A DNA stretch of 64,000 nucleotides, from positions 1,779,501-1,843,500 of the forward strand of contig JACKIH010000003.1 of the NCBI GenBank assembly GCA_020638575.1. The letters run 5' to 3'. Below are positions 1 to 9,468 of the stretch, piece after piece. Numbering within the stretch: the stretch's first letter is position 1; each line of letters opens with the position of its first letter. The position numbers were made by a program, and so were the translations under genes. This stretch comes from Rhodospirillaceae bacterium (GTDB lineage: Bacteria; Pseudomonadota; Alphaproteobacteria; DSM-16000; Inquilinaceae). The notes beneath the pieces were generated by a model. That model was given only the letters and a program-made list of their open reading frames with translations, made no database searches and was not told where the DNA came from.

Positions 1-3000
1 CCCGAAGCGCCCGGCGACACCGCGGCCGAAGCGCCGGAAGATCCCGGTTTGCCGGAGATCGAACCGCAATACGTCGACGCCGCACCGGCAGACCTGGCCG
101 AGCCCATCGCGGCGCCGGCCGAGGTCGCAGTGGTCGCGCCGGAACCGGTGGCCGCCGCCGAGACGGTGGAACCGGTCGCCGCGGCGGACCTCGCACCGCA
201 AGCGCCGGCACCGGCCGACGCGCCGGCCGTCGCCGAGGCGGCCCCGCCGCCCGCGGCTGCGGCGGTCGAGCCTGCGCAACCGGCTGTGATCGTCGCCGTG
301 CCGAGCACGGCGGAAGACGCGCCTCAACCGGCAGACGTTGCCGCAGCGCCGCCGGTGACCGGCGACGCGCCACAGGTGGCCGAGAGCCCGGCGGACGTGC
401 CGGCCGTGACGGACACCGCCGCCGCCGACCCGCCGGCCGAGGCACCCGCCGCCGCCGATCCGCCGGCCGAAGAGCCGCCGACCCCCGAAGTCCAGGTTGC
501 CGAGAGCCCGCCGGACCCGCCGGCCGCGGCCGAAGCTCCCTCTCGCGGCGACGAATTGCGCGCGGTGGCATCCGGCGGCGCCCCGCCGCCCACGCTGGCC
601 ACCGCCGACCGTGGCTCCCTGCCCGAGCTGCCGGGCCTGCCCCGCCTCGCCCAGGCGTCGCCCGGCGCGCTCGCCGCCGAACCGCTGGACGCCGTACCGG
701 CCGTGCCGGTGGAGGAGATGACGCTGGAGCGGCCGAACGACGGCCTCGATATCCCGCCGGCCGTACCGCCGCAAACGCTGGTCGAACCGCCACCGCCGCC
801 AACCGCACCGCAGCCCGACCGTGCGGTGACCTTCGCCTTCCCCGAACCGGTGCGCGCCACGGTGTTCCAGCGCGGCGACGGGCTGTGGCTGGTCTTCCAG
901 TCGACGACGCCGGGCCTGCTCGACCCCGCCGCCCTGATGGCACAGGCCAGCGATGGGCTGGGCGATGCGCTGACCGCCGCGGCCCAAGGTGGCGTGGCGG
1001 TGCGCATTTCCATTGCCCCGGGCGAACACGCCCAGGCCCGCCGGGAGGGGACGGCGTGGACCATCGGCATTGCCGTCTCGCCCGAGCCACCGCAGCATCC
1101 CATCGCGGTGGCCAGCGATACCGGGAGCGAGACGGGCAGCGAGACGGGCAGCGAGGCCGGCGGGCGCGTGCTGATCGCCGTGCCGGGAGCCCCGGCGCCG
1201 GTGCGCTTCATGGATCCGGTGATCGGCGACCGGCTGATCGCCGTCACGGTGGACGACGACGGGGCCGCGATCCCCACCGCGCGCCGGTTCGCGCGCTTCA
1301 ACCTGCCGGCTACGGTGGCCGGTGCGGTGATCGAACCGCGCACCGAAGCGCTCAGCGTCGCCGCGGTGCCCGAGGGCGTGGCCATCTCCAGCCGCGACGG
1401 CCTGCAGCTGTCGCGCCCGGAAGATGCGCTGGCCGGCGATACCGCAGGGGCCAGCGGCAGCGACCGCCTGCTGGACCTGGCGGGCTGGCGCGGCGACCCC
1501 GGCCAGTTCCTGTCCAACCGCAGCGCCCTGCAACGCCGCGTCGCCCAGGTGGAGGGCGTGGAACAGGATCGCACGCGCCTGGAGCTGGCGCGCTTCCTGT
1601 TCGCCAACGGCCAGGAATCCGAAGCGCTCGGCATCCTCGGCCTGGTGGCCGATCGCAACGCCTGGCTGATCGACGACGATGCCGCCAGCCGGGCGATGCG
1701 CGGGGCCGCCCTGGCACTGGATGGCGATGGCGAGGCGGCCCTCGCCGACCTGGCTGCCCCGGACCTGGAGGCCAACGGGGAAGCCCGGCTGTGGCAGGGC
1801 GTGATCGCCGCCCAACACCACGATTGGGAAGCCGCGGCCCCCGCCTTCGCCAATGGCGAGGAGATCCTCAACGACTACCCCGACTGGCTGCTGGCGCGCC
1901 TCGCGCCGCTGGGCATCGAGGCGCTGCTGGAGACCGGCGACGTTTCGTCGGCCAATGCGCTGCTGGAGGCGCTGTCGGCCCGCCCCATCGCCCACGATCT
2001 CGACCCGCTTGGCGAATACTGGGCCGGACGCATCGCCGCTGCGCGCAACGATCCCATCGGCGCCCGCACCTCCTGGGAAGCGGCGGCTGCGGGGCCGGAC
2101 CGGCTCTACCGGCGGCGCGCGGAGATGGCGCTGCTGGAGATGCGGCGCGACGGCGGCGACCTGAGCCCGGACCAAGAGGTGGAGGAGCTGGAGGCGCTAC
2201 GCTACGCCTGGCGCGGCGACGACTTGGAGTTCGATGTCCTCGACCAGCTCGGCGATGCCTATTGGCGGGCGGGCCGGCTGCGCGACGCCATCACCGTGTG
2301 GCAGCAGGCGATCGATGCCTTCCCGGAGCTGGCGGAGGCCGCCCAGCTCGGCGCGCGGGTGCCCGAACGGCTGAACGAGCTGTTCTCTCCCGAGCGCATC
2401 GAAACGCTGCCGCCTTTCCACATCCTGGCGCTCTACCGCGAATACCAGGACATCCTCGCCGACCTGCCGGAATGGCGCGACATCCGCCTGCGGATGGCCG
2501 ACCGCCTGGCCGCGGTCGACCTGCTGGCCGAAGCCGCAGAGCTGCTGGTGGGCGTGATGACGGAGCTGGAGCCGGGGGCGGAGCGGGCGCGCATCGGCGC
2601 CCGGGCAGCCGCCCTCAGGCTGCTCGACCGCGATCCCCAGGCCGCCCTCAACACGCTCGATGCCAGCCTGGCCGGCGCCCAGGACGATGCCGCCCTCGCC
2701 TACGAACGGCGGCTGCTGCGCGCCCGCGCCTTGTCGGAACTGGACGAGGCCGACGCCGCCCTGGTGCTGCTGGAAGGCGACAACCGGCCGCTCACGCTCG
2801 CCACCCGGCTCGATGTCGCGTGGCGCGCGCGCGACTGGCCGCTGGCCGCCGCCACCCTGGCGCAGATGGCCGATCCACCGCCGGACGAGGGGGCGACGCT
2901 GTCTGCCGAACAGGCGCGCCTGGTGCTCAACCGCGCCGTGGCGCTGGCGCTGGCCGGGGACCGCGACGGGCTCGACGGGCTGGCTGAAGCCTACGGACCC

Positions 3001-3186
3001 AGCCTGGCCGGCACACCGATGGAAAGCACCTTCGCCATGATCGTGCGGCCGGGCGGCACACCGCGCATGTCCGATCTCGATGCCATCCGTTCGGAGGTGG
3101 CGGAGATCGACCTGTTCCAGAACTTCCTGTCGACGTACCGCGAAGGCCGTCCCGGCAGTGCCGCACGCGCGCCCACCATGAACTGA
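1..3186 (+). CDS. Large Pro/Ala-rich TPR-like protein, 5' end outside window
   Basis: The reading frame is open from base 1 and closes at 3186, so at least 1,061 residues are present and the N-terminus is missing. The first ~260 residues are low-complexity Pro/Ala/Glu-rich sequence, as in a disordered or periplasm-spanning linker. Around residues 275-360 is a short predicted beta-rich stretch, including the run VFQRGDGLWLVF, that recalls AMIN-type domains. The rest, to the C-terminus, is Ala/Leu-rich helical sequence with TPR-like spacing (alternating W/Y, A and L). A short SETG repeat lies near 1125-1155. It converges on cckA and borders a flagellar operon, so a role in motility or the envelope is plausible but only inferred from position. 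No catalytic motif was seen. Confidence 0.7.
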   Translation, partial: PEAPGDTAAEAPEDPGLPEIEPQYVDAAPADLAEPIAAPAEVAVVAPEPVAAAETVEPVAAADLAPQAPAPADAPAVAEAAPPPAAAAVEPAQPAVIVAVPSTAEDAPQPADVAAAPPVTGDAPQVAESPADVPAVTDTAAADPPAEAPAAADPPAEEPPTPEVQVAESPPDPPAAAEAPSRGDELRAVASGGAPPPTLATADRGSLPELPGLPRLAQASPGALAAEPLDAVPAVPVEEMTLERPNDGLDIPPAVPPQTLVEPPPPPTAPQPDRAVTFAFPEPVRATVFQRGDGLWLVFQSTTPGLLDPAALMAQASDGLGDALTAAAQGGVAVRISIAPGEHAQARREGTAWTIGIAVSPEPPQHPIAVASDTGSETGSETGSEAGGRVLIAVPGAPAPVRFMDPVIGDRLIAVTVDDDGAAIPTARRFARFNLPATVAGAVIEPRTEALSVAAVPEGVAISSRDGLQLSRPEDALAGDTAGASGSDRLLDLAGWRGDPGQFLSNRSALQRRVAQVEGVEQDRTRLELARFLFANGQESEALGILGLVADRNAWLIDDDAASRAMRGAALALDGDGEAALADLAAPDLEANGEARLWQGVIAAQHHDWEAAAPAFANGEEILNDYPDWLLARLAPLGIEALLETGDVSSANALLEALSARPIAHDLDPLGEYWAGRIAAARNDPIGARTSWEAAAAGPDRLYRRRAEMALLEMRRDGGDLSPDQEVEELEALRYAWRGDDLEFDVLDQLGDAYWRAGRLRDAITVWQQAIDAFPELAEAAQLGARVPERLNELFSPERIETLPPFHILALYREYQDILADLPEWRDIRLRMADRLAAVDLLAEAAELLVGVMTELEPGAERARIGARAAALRLLDRDPQAALNTLDASLAGAQDDAALAYERRLLRARALSELDEADAALVLLEGDNRPLTLATRLDVAWRARDWPLAAATLAQMADPPPDEGATLSAEQARLVLNRAVALALAGDRDGLDGLAEAYGPSLAGTPMESTFAMIVRPGGTPRMSDLDAIRSEVAEIDLFQNFLSTYREGRPGSAARAPTMN

Positions 3187-3244
3187 CGCGGTTGCCGTCA
3201 GGCCGGGGCGCGGGAGACCGGCCCAGAGCGAAGGGAGGGCGCCC

Positions 3245-5788
3245 TCAGGCGCGTCCGGCGCGATCCCCGCTGCGGCCCTGCAGCACGTCCTTCACCGTGG
3301 CGGCAAGCTGCTTGAGGCTGAACGGCTTGGCGAGGAACGACACGTCCACGTCGAGCCCGACGCGCTCGCGCAGCCGCTCTTCGGTGTAGCCGGAGATGCA
3401 CAGCACCCGCACCGACGGCTGGCGTTCGCGCACATGGCGGATCAGCGTGGGGCCATCCATGCGCGGCATGATCACGTCGGTGATCAAGAGCTCGATCTGG
3501 CCGCCGTCCTCGTCCAGCCAGGTCAGCGCCTCTTCGCCGCTGCGCGCCTCGATCACCTCGTAGCCCTTGTTGCGCAGCGCCCGGCCGCCGAACATCCGCA
3601 CCGGGTCCTCGTCCTCCACCAAGAGGATGCGGCCTGCCCCGGTGAGGTCGGCAGACGCCGGCGCCGGCGCTTCCTGCCCGGCGGGCGCCTCGCGCTCGAT
3701 GCGGTGGGCCGGCAGATAGATGGAGAAGGTCGCTCCCTTGCCCGGAGGACTGTCCACCACCACGTAGCCGCCGGTCTGCCGGACGATGCCGTAGACGGTG
3801 GAGAGCCCGAGGCCGGTGCCCGAGCCCACCCGCTTGGTGGAGAAGAACGGGTCGAAGATGCGGTCGACGATATCGGGCGGGATGCCGGACCCGGTATCGC
3901 GCACATGGATGACGCTGTAGGTGCCGGCGGGGATCACCTCGTTGCCGATGGTGGTCTGGGCCGCCAGGGTCTTGGCCGCCGTCTCGATGGTCAGCGTGCC
4001 GCCCTCGGTCATGGCGTCGCGGGCGTTCACCGCCAGGTTGATGATCACCTGCTCGAACTGGCCTTCGTCCACCTTCACCGCCCCGACGTCGCGGCCGTGG
4101 TGGATCTTCAGCTCGATGTTCTCGCCGATCAGCCGGCGCAGCAGGTTCGACAGGTCCGACAGGGCATCGGACAGCACCAAGGTCTTGGGCTGCAGCGTCT
4201 GCTGGCGGGAGAACGCCAAGAGCTGGCGCACCAGATTGGCGGCGCGGTTGGCGTTCTGCTTGATCTGCATGATGTCGCTGAAGGACGGATCGCCCGGCTT
4301 GTGGCGCATCAGCAGCAGATCGGAAAAGCCGATCATCGCCGTCAGCAGGTTGTTGAAGTCATGCGCGATGCCGCCGGCGAGCTGCCCCACGGCCTGCATC
4401 TTCTGGCTCTGGGCGAACTGGCCCTCCAGGGCGCGCTGCTCGGTGTGGTCGATGAACTGCAGCAGCAGGCCGTCGCCGTCGCCGGGGCCGCCTTCCATGC
4501 GCCGGGCGAACATCAGGCCGATGCGCATGGCGGCAGAGGTGCGGTGGAAATGCACCTCGATGGGGCTTTCCGGATCGCCGCCGCCGAGCACCAGCGACAG
4601 CGCCTCGCCGATCTTTTCGCGATCGATCTCCGCCAGGTAGTCGACGATCGGCCGCCCGGCGAGGAGCCCGTCCACCGCCACCAGGCTTTCAAAGGCGCGG
4701 TTCCATTCCGTCACGCACAGATTGGCGTCGACCAGGGCGATACCGATGGGCGCATCCTCGAAGAAGCGCTGGAAGCGCACTTCCGACGCCCTCAGCGCCT
4801 CGCGGATCTGGCGTTCCGGGGTGAGGTCGCGAACCAGCGAGCGGGTGTGGTGCACCGCCCCTTCGGCGTCGCGGACGACGATCTGGGCGATGGAAGCCTG
4901 GAACACCCGGCCCTGGCGACCGCGCAGCTTGACGTCGATGGCGAGCGGCTCGACCTCGCCGCCGATCACGGCGTAGGCCGGCGCGGCTTCCGGCACATCC
5001 ACCAGGAAGTCGTGCAGCCGGTGGCTGCCGTCGATCAGGTCGGCCACGCTCAGCCCCAGCCAGTTGGCCAGCGTGGCGTTGGAAAACTGGAAGCGACCCT
5101 CGGCATCCACCGAATAGAAGCCCACCGGCGCCTGGTCCATGAAACTCACCAGCCGGTCCTGGGCCTCGCGCATGGCCTGCTCGCGCACCCGGTCGGCGGT
5201 GATGTCTTCGAACGACCAGTGCAGCGTGTCCTGGGTTTCCGCCGGCACCCGCACGGTGATTCGGGTCCAGCACGGTGCGCCGCCGCGGACCTCGCAGACC
5301 TCGGTGCGCACGATGCCCTCGCGCACGGCATCGGCAGCCAGCCCGCAGGCGGTGGCCGCGGCTGTGTCCGTCAGCCAGAAGGCGGCCGCCCAATCGACGA
5401 TCTCCACCGCGTCGACACCGCAGGCGGCATCGATGCGGTCGTTGGCGGCGGTGTTGGCGAAGGTTATGGCGCCGTCGAAGGTGGTGACGATGCTGGGGTC
5501 CGGCGTGTCCTGCACCGCCCGCAGCACCATCTGCAGGCGCTCGCCGCGGCGCCGGCGGAGCTGGCGATCGTGCAGCAGCACCGTCGTGGCCGCCACCGAC
5601 AGCGCCACCGCCGCCATCGACGGCACCATGGCACCGGGGCCGGGACCCAGCAGGGCCGCCGCAGCGGCCATCACCAGCGTGGCCACCGCCAGGCCGAACA
5701 CCAGCGGATCGATCACCGGCCGCGGCCCGGCGGCGTGGCGCGAGGTGCGGTCCCGCTGCCCGCGAGACAGGGCGTCGCGCGGGCTCAT
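3245..5788 (-). CDS. cckA: Hybrid sensor histidine kinase CckA
   Basis: This 847-aa hybrid kinase should sit at the top of the CckA-ChpT-CtrA phosphorelay. Two hydrophobic segments lie near residues 26-47 and 52-72, followed by three PAS-like regions (about 85-460). The HisKA motif is AGGIAHDFNNLL with His476 as phosphoacceptor. The HATPase region contains the N box (NLAVNARDAM) and the G box (GSGTGLGLSTVYG). The C-terminal receiver has Asp771 in LLITDVIMPRMDG and Lys in FLAKPF. The start at 5788 is supported by a 4-bp ATGA overlap with the flhB stop, making cckA the last gene of flgB-flgC-fliE-fliQ-fliR-flhB-cckA. Residues and domain order fit CckA rather than a generic hybrid kinase. Its presence in a flagellar operon means its expression could follow flagellar promoter activity. 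Confidence 0.93.
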   Translation of the reverse strand: MSPRDALSRGQRDRTSRHAAGPRPVIDPLVFGLAVATLVMAAAAALLGPGPGAMVPSMAAVALSVAATTVLLHDRQLRRRRGERLQMVLRAVQDTPDPSIVTTFDGAITFANTAANDRIDAACGVDAVEIVDWAAAFWLTDTAAATACGLAADAVREGIVRTEVCEVRGGAPCWTRITVRVPAETQDTLHWSFEDITADRVREQAMREAQDRLVSFMDQAPVGFYSVDAEGRFQFSNATLANWLGLSVADLIDGSHRLHDFLVDVPEAAPAYAVIGGEVEPLAIDVKLRGRQGRVFQASIAQIVVRDAEGAVHHTRSLVRDLTPERQIREALRASEVRFQRFFEDAPIGIALVDANLCVTEWNRAFESLVAVDGLLAGRPIVDYLAEIDREKIGEALSLVLGGGDPESPIEVHFHRTSAAMRIGLMFARRMEGGPGDGDGLLLQFIDHTEQRALEGQFAQSQKMQAVGQLAGGIAHDFNNLLTAMIGFSDLLLMRHKPGDPSFSDIMQIKQNANRAANLVRQLLAFSRQQTLQPKTLVLSDALSDLSNLLRRLIGENIELKIHHGRDVGAVKVDEGQFEQVIINLAVNARDAMTEGGTLTIETAAKTLAAQTTIGNEVIPAGTYSVIHVRDTGSGIPPDIVDRIFDPFFSTKRVGSGTGLGLSTVYGIVRQTGGYVVVDSPPGKGATFSIYLPAHRIEREAPAGQEAPAPASADLTGAGRILLVEDEDPVRMFGGRALRNKGYEVIEARSGEEALTWLDEDGGQIELLITDVIMPRMDGPTLIRHVRERQPSVRVLCISGYTEERLRERVGLDVDVSFLAKPFSLKQLAATVKDVLQGRSGDRAGRA

Positions 5789-6903
5789 CGCGGCGGCTCC
5801 CCGGGGCCGGCCGGCGCCCGGCGGCGCGACTGCGGCATCGGCCGGCGCTTCAGGCGGAACACATAGGAGATGACTTCGGCCACCGCGCGATAGTGGGCTG
5901 CCGGGATTTCCTCGTCCACCTCCACGCTCTGGTAGAGGGCGCGGGCGAGCGGCGGGTTTTCCACGATGCTCACATCGTGCTCTTCGGCCAGCTCGCGGAT
6001 GCGCCGCGCCAGGTTGTCGGCCCCCTTGGCAACCACCATGGGTGCGCTCATCTCCTCCGGCTTGTAGGCCAGCGCCACGGCGAAGTGGGTGGGGTTGGTG
6101 ATCACCACGTCGGCGGTCGGCACCGCCTGCATCATGCGCCGGCGGGCGCGCTCCATGCGGATCTGGCGCAGCCGCGCCTTCACCATGGGATCGCCTTCGG
6201 TCTGTTTGTACTCGTCCTTGACCTCCTGCTTGGTCATGCGCTGCTGCTTCATGAACTCCCAGCGCTGGTAGAGGTAGTCGGCCGCCGCGATCACGCCGAC
6301 CACGCAGACCACGGCCACCATCAAGATCGCCACCATCTCCCAGACCTCGTGGAGGATCTGTTCCGGCGCCATGCCGGTGAACAGCTCCACGCGGTTGATC
6401 TCCGGCCAGATCACCACGGCGGCGACGGCGCCGACGATGGCGAGTTTCAGCAGGCCCTTGATGAACTCCATCAGCGATTTCAAGGAGAACAGGCGCTTGG
6501 CGCCGCTGAGCGGGCTGATCTTCGAAAGCTTGGGTTTCAGCGATTCCGCCGACGCCACGAAGCCGTGCTGGATGAAACCGCCAGCCAGGGCCGCCGCCAC
6601 CAGGGCCGCCAGCGGCAGGATGAGGAAGAGCAGCAGGTCGCCCACCGCCGATTGCAGCAGGTCGATCAGGGAGCCGGGATCGGTGGGCACGCGGTGGACG
6701 TTGGCGAGGAAGGTCGCCAGCCCCTGGGAGATGCCGGTGAGGCTGAGCGGCAGGAAGGCGATCACCGCCAGCAGCCCACCCATCAGGGCAAACCAGTGCT
6801 TCACCTCCTGGGAGGTGACCACCTGGCCCTTGCGGCGTGCCTCTTCCAGCTTGCGCGGACTGGGCTCTTCGGTTTTCGAGCTTTGGTCCTGGTCTTCGGA
6901 CAT
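5785..6903 (-). CDS. flhB: Flagellar export switch protein FlhB
   Basis: This is the 372-aa integral membrane component of the flagellar type III export gate. Its cytoplasmic domain self-cleaves to switch substrate specificity from rod/hook to filament. The charged N-terminus (KTEEPSPRKLEEARRKGQV) and four hydrophobic segments are typical. The autocleavage motif NPTH is intact at residues 270-273. The C-terminal domain ends with the family motif IPAAHYRAVAEVISYV. It lies downstream of fliR and overlaps cckA by 4 bp. A second protein carrying only the C-terminal-like domain lies at 9547-9897. Confidence 0.97.
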   Translation of the reverse strand: MSEDQDQSSKTEEPSPRKLEEARRKGQVVTSQEVKHWFALMGGLLAVIAFLPLSLTGISQGLATFLANVHRVPTDPGSLIDLLQSAVGDLLLFLILPLAALVAAALAGGFIQHGFVASAESLKPKLSKISPLSGAKRLFSLKSLMEFIKGLLKLAIVGAVAAVVIWPEINRVELFTGMAPEQILHEVWEMVAILMVAVVCVVGVIAAADYLYQRWEFMKQQRMTKQEVKDEYKQTEGDPMVKARLRQIRMERARRRMMQAVPTADVVITNPTHFAVALAYKPEEMSAPMVVAKGADNLARRIRELAEEHDVSIVENPPLARALYQSVEVDEEIPAAHYRAVAEVISYVFRLKRRPMPQSRRRAPAGPGEPPR

Positions 6904-6954
6904 CCAGTCTCCCCGGCCCTCTGCGGACTGCCCCCACGGGCGGCCGCCGCCGAC

Positions 6955-7716
6955 TCACCGCATATAGTAGAACAGAGCCTGCTCGAATTCGCCGAGCCAG
7001 AACAGCGCCATGCCCGATAGCGCCAGCATCATCACCACGATGCCCAGGAGAAGCTGCATGGGCATGGCGATGAAGAAGATCTGCACCTGCGGCATCAGCC
7101 GGGCGAGCAGCCCCAGCCCGGCATAGAAGGTGAGACCGAGGATCAGGAAGGGAGCGGCGAGCTGCACCCCCACCTGGAAGCTGTGGGACACCAGTTGGGC
7201 GATCATCTGGGCGGCATCGCCCACCACCGGCATCTCGCCGGCGGGGAACATGTCGTAGCTCGCCGCCACCGCGGCGAAGAACAGGTGGTGCAGGTCGGTA
7301 ACGAAGATCAGCGTGATCGCCATCACCGTGAGGAAGCTGCCCACCAGCGAGCCCTGGGCCGCCATCGCCGGGTTGAAGGCGAACGCGTTGGACAGCGACA
7401 CCTGGAAGGAAATCAGCATGCCGGCGACGTCCATGGCCGACACCAGCAGGCGGGCCGACAGCCCCAGCATCAGCCCCACCAGGAACTCCACCAGCAGCAC
7501 GTAGAGGAGCGCGAAGGGAGAGAGGGGTGCTTCCTGGGGCAGCCGGTCGCCCAGCACCGGCACCATCAGCCCGGTGACGAACAAGGCGAGCAGCAGCCGC
7601 ACCCGCGCCGGCACCAGGCCCTCGCCCAGGGCCGGCATCACCATCAGGGCAGTACCGAAGCGCGTGAAGATCAGCAGGAAGACGTAGATCTCGCCGACTA
7701 GGATCTCGCTCAGCAT
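6955..7716 (-). CDS. fliR: Flagellar export gate protein FliR
   Basis: This 253-aa, very hydrophobic protein is a component of the FliPQR export gate in the inner membrane. The N-terminal sequence LLIFTRFGTALMVMPALGE matches the family's conserved first segments, and six or so hydrophobic stretches follow. The C-terminus FEQALFYYMR is close to the fliR stop and 51 bp before flhB. It sits between fliQ and flhB in the usual fliQ-fliR-flhB order, so co-transcription is expected. Confidence 0.95.
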   Translation of the reverse strand: MLSEILVGEIYVFLLIFTRFGTALMVMPALGEGLVPARVRLLLALFVTGLMVPVLGDRLPQEAPLSPFALLYVLLVEFLVGLMLGLSARLLVSAMDVAGMLISFQVSLSNAFAFNPAMAAQGSLVGSFLTVMAITLIFVTDLHHLFFAAVAASYDMFPAGEMPVVGDAAQMIAQLVSHSFQVGVQLAAPFLILGLTFYAGLGLLARLMPQVQIFFIAMPMQLLLGIVVMMLALSGMALFWLGEFEQALFYYMR

Positions 7717-7741
7717 GGGCCCCGCCGCTCCCGCGGCATCG

Positions 7742-8011
7742 CTACGTCCCCATGGAGACGATCATGTCGAACAAGGCGTGCCCGAAGCTGATCATGGTGG
7801 ACATCATGAAGGGCAGCAGCACCAGCAGGCTAATGAAGATGACGAGGATCTTCGGCACGAAGACCAGGGTCATTTCCTGGATCTGGGTGAGCGCCTGGAA
7901 CAGCGAGATCAGCAGGCCCACCGTGAGCGCGATCAGCATCACCGGTGCACCGACCATCAGCAGCGTGAAAACGGCCTGGCGCCCGATCTCAAGGACGGTG
8001 GTTTCCGTCAT
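7742..8011 (-). CDS. fliQ: Flagellar export gate protein FliQ
   Basis: This 89-aa protein has two transmembrane helices and is a subunit of the FliPQR export gate. The start at 8011 gives MTETTVLEIGRQAVFTLLM, the expected FliQ N-terminus. A longer in-frame extension to 8041 exists but adds sequence without family similarity. The conserved stretch LTQIQEMTLVFVPKI is characteristic. It is 25 bp upstream of fliR and 118 bp downstream of fliE. Confidence 0.95.
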   Translation of the reverse strand: MTETTVLEIGRQAVFTLLMVGAPVMLIALTVGLLISLFQALTQIQEMTLVFVPKILVIFISLLVLLPFMMSTMISFGHALFDMIVSMGT

Positions 8012-8129
8012 GGGGTTTCTCCCGGCCGCCGCCCAACCCAAGACGGCGCGCCCCGAACCCGTTTACCAAAGCGGAAAAAGGTTAACACATTGCGACCGGC
8101 CGGGCGTAATCCCCGGCGGCGGCACGCCG

Positions 8130-8441
8130 TCAGATCGGCATGCGCAGGATGTCCTGGTAGGCCTGGATGATGCGATCGCGCACGCCGACCACCGCCTGCA
8201 GCCCGATTTCCGCATTGTTGATGGCCAGCACCACGTCGTTGATATCGGCCCGGCCCACCAGGGCGGCGGTACTCACCTCCTCGGCCGAGCGCTGGCTTTC
8301 GATGACGCCGCCGATCATGTCCTGGACCATGTCGCCAAAGGAGCCGGCCGGCGCTTCGGTGCGCGCTTCCATGCCCGGGCGGTTGGCGCGCAGTGCAGCG
8401 TTGGCGTAGGCGGCGGCGGCGTTGGCGATCTGCTCGGCCAT
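8130..8441 (-). CDS. fliE: Flagellar hook-basal body protein FliE
   Basis: FliE (103 aa) is the adaptor that joins the MS ring to the proximal rod and is an early export substrate. The C-terminal half carries the family pattern: GRADINDVVLAINNAEIGLQ, then VRDRIIQAYQDILRMPI. Length is normal for the family. It is 14 bp downstream of flgC. Its position in flgB-flgC-fliE is the usual rod gene cluster. Confidence 0.96.
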   Translation of the reverse strand: MAEQIANAAAAYANAALRANRPGMEARTEAPAGSFGDMVQDMIGGVIESQRSAEEVSTAALVGRADINDVVLAINNAEIGLQAVVGVRDRIIQAYQDILRMPI

Positions 8442-8455
8442 GGCGTCGATCCTAT

Positions 8456-8866
8456 CTAGCGGCGCAGCAGGTCAAGCGTGCTGGTCAGCATGCTGCGCGC
8501 CGTTTCCAGCACGTTCATGTTGGCCTCGTAGCTGCGCTGGGCCTCGCGGATGTCCATGGTTTCCACCATGGGATTGACGTTGGGGTAGAGCACGTAGCCG
8601 TCGGCATCGGCACTCGGGTGTTGCGGCTCGTAGCGGCGCTCGAACTCGCCCGGCGCTTCGGCGATCTGGCCGATCTCCACCATGTGGGCGCCGGTGGTGC
8701 GGTCGAGCAGGCTGTTGAAGGTGACCACCTGGCGGCGATAGGGCGTGTCCCCCGGCCCGTCGCCGGTGGACTGGGCGTTGGCCAGGTTTTCCGCCGCTAC
8801 GCGGATGCGTGTGCCCTGGGCGCGCATGGCGGCCGCGGCGATATCCATACTGACCGACAGGCTCAT
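8456..8866 (-). CDS. flgC: Flagellar proximal rod protein FlgC
   Basis: FlgC (136 aa) is a structural protein of the proximal rod, exported by the flagellar type III apparatus. The N-terminal rod motif (AAAAMRAQGTRIRVAAENLANAQST) and the C-terminal helix (REAQRSYEANMNVLETARSM) are both intact. The 5' end has a GGAG-type ribosome binding site a few bases before the ATG at 8866. It is 29 bp downstream of flgB. Confidence 0.97.
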   Translation of the reverse strand: MSLSVSMDIAAAAMRAQGTRIRVAAENLANAQSTGDGPGDTPYRRQVVTFNSLLDRTTGAHMVEIGQIAEAPGEFERRYEPQHPSADADGYVLYPNVNPMVETMDIREAQRSYEANMNVLETARSMLTSTLDLLRR

Positions 8867-8895
8867 CGCATCTCTCCTTCAGCCCTGGCCGCCGG

Positions 8896-9291
8896 CTAGC
8901 TGTTGCCCAGCGCCGTACGCAGCATGCCGAGATGGCGCTCAATCAGGCGCAGGCTGAGCTGGTGGTTGGCGCTGACTTCGTTCAGCGCGATCAATTGCTG
9001 CTCCAGCACCACCTCGTTGCCGCTGGGCGAAGCTTCGTAGATGTCGTCCATGCCGCGTGCGTTGGGCGCGCCGGCCCGCGCGCCGGTAAGGTGGCGGGAG
9101 TTGGTTTGCACCGGTGCGAGCCTGCCCATTCCACTATCCTCCAAGACCTCGGCGAAGCTGGGCAGATCGTTCGGGCGATAGCCCGGCGTATCGGCATTGG
9201 CGATGTTCTCGGCAACCACCCGCTGGCGTTGCGACTGGTAGTCGAGGTTGCGCCTGAGCATCGAAAACAGGGTCAGGTTGCCGATATCCAT
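8896..9291 (-). CDS. flgB: Flagellar proximal rod protein FlgB
   Basis: FlgB (131 aa) forms the proximal rod next to FliE. The start chosen (9291) gives MDIGNLTLFSMLRRNLDYQS. An upstream in-frame start would add about 22 residues of unrelated sequence. The conserved rod motif RQRVVAENIANADTPGYRP is present near residues 23-41. It is the first gene of the leftward operon that runs to cckA, and a CtrA-like box lies about 80-95 bp upstream of its ATG. Confidence 0.95.
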   Translation of the reverse strand: MDIGNLTLFSMLRRNLDYQSQRQRVVAENIANADTPGYRPNDLPSFAEVLEDSGMGRLAPVQTNSRHLTGARAGAPNARGMDDIYEASPSGNEVVLEQQLIALNEVSANHQLSLRLIERHLGMLRTALGNS

Positions 9292-9371
9292 GGTTCGATC
9301 CAAACCACCCATGCCGCACGCCCGCCGGATCGCCCTGGATCCACCGGTCCCGTCCACGCTCCCACGGCGGC

Positions 9372-9387
9372 GTTAACAAACCCTGAA
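9372..9387 (-). promoter_or_regulatory. Candidate CtrA box upstream of flgB operon
   Basis: Read on the minus strand, TTCA (9387-9384), seven bases, then TTAAC (9376-9372) matches the CtrA consensus TTAA-N7-TTAAC with one substitution in the first half. It lies 81-96 bp upstream of the flgB ATG. Early flagellar operons are known CtrA targets in Caulobacter. The transcription start is not visible, and binding is inferred. Confidence 0.55.
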
Positions 9388-9468
9388 GACGGCCAGGCGG
9401 GCGCCCCTGCCGGAACGCAGCCCCGGCCCCCGCGGCCTGGCGCTGCGATCTCCACGGCGCTTGCCGGC

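Noticed and set aside
8081..8086. GTTAAC between fliE and fliQ as a CtrA site
   Set aside because: No second half-site at the N7 spacing on either strand.
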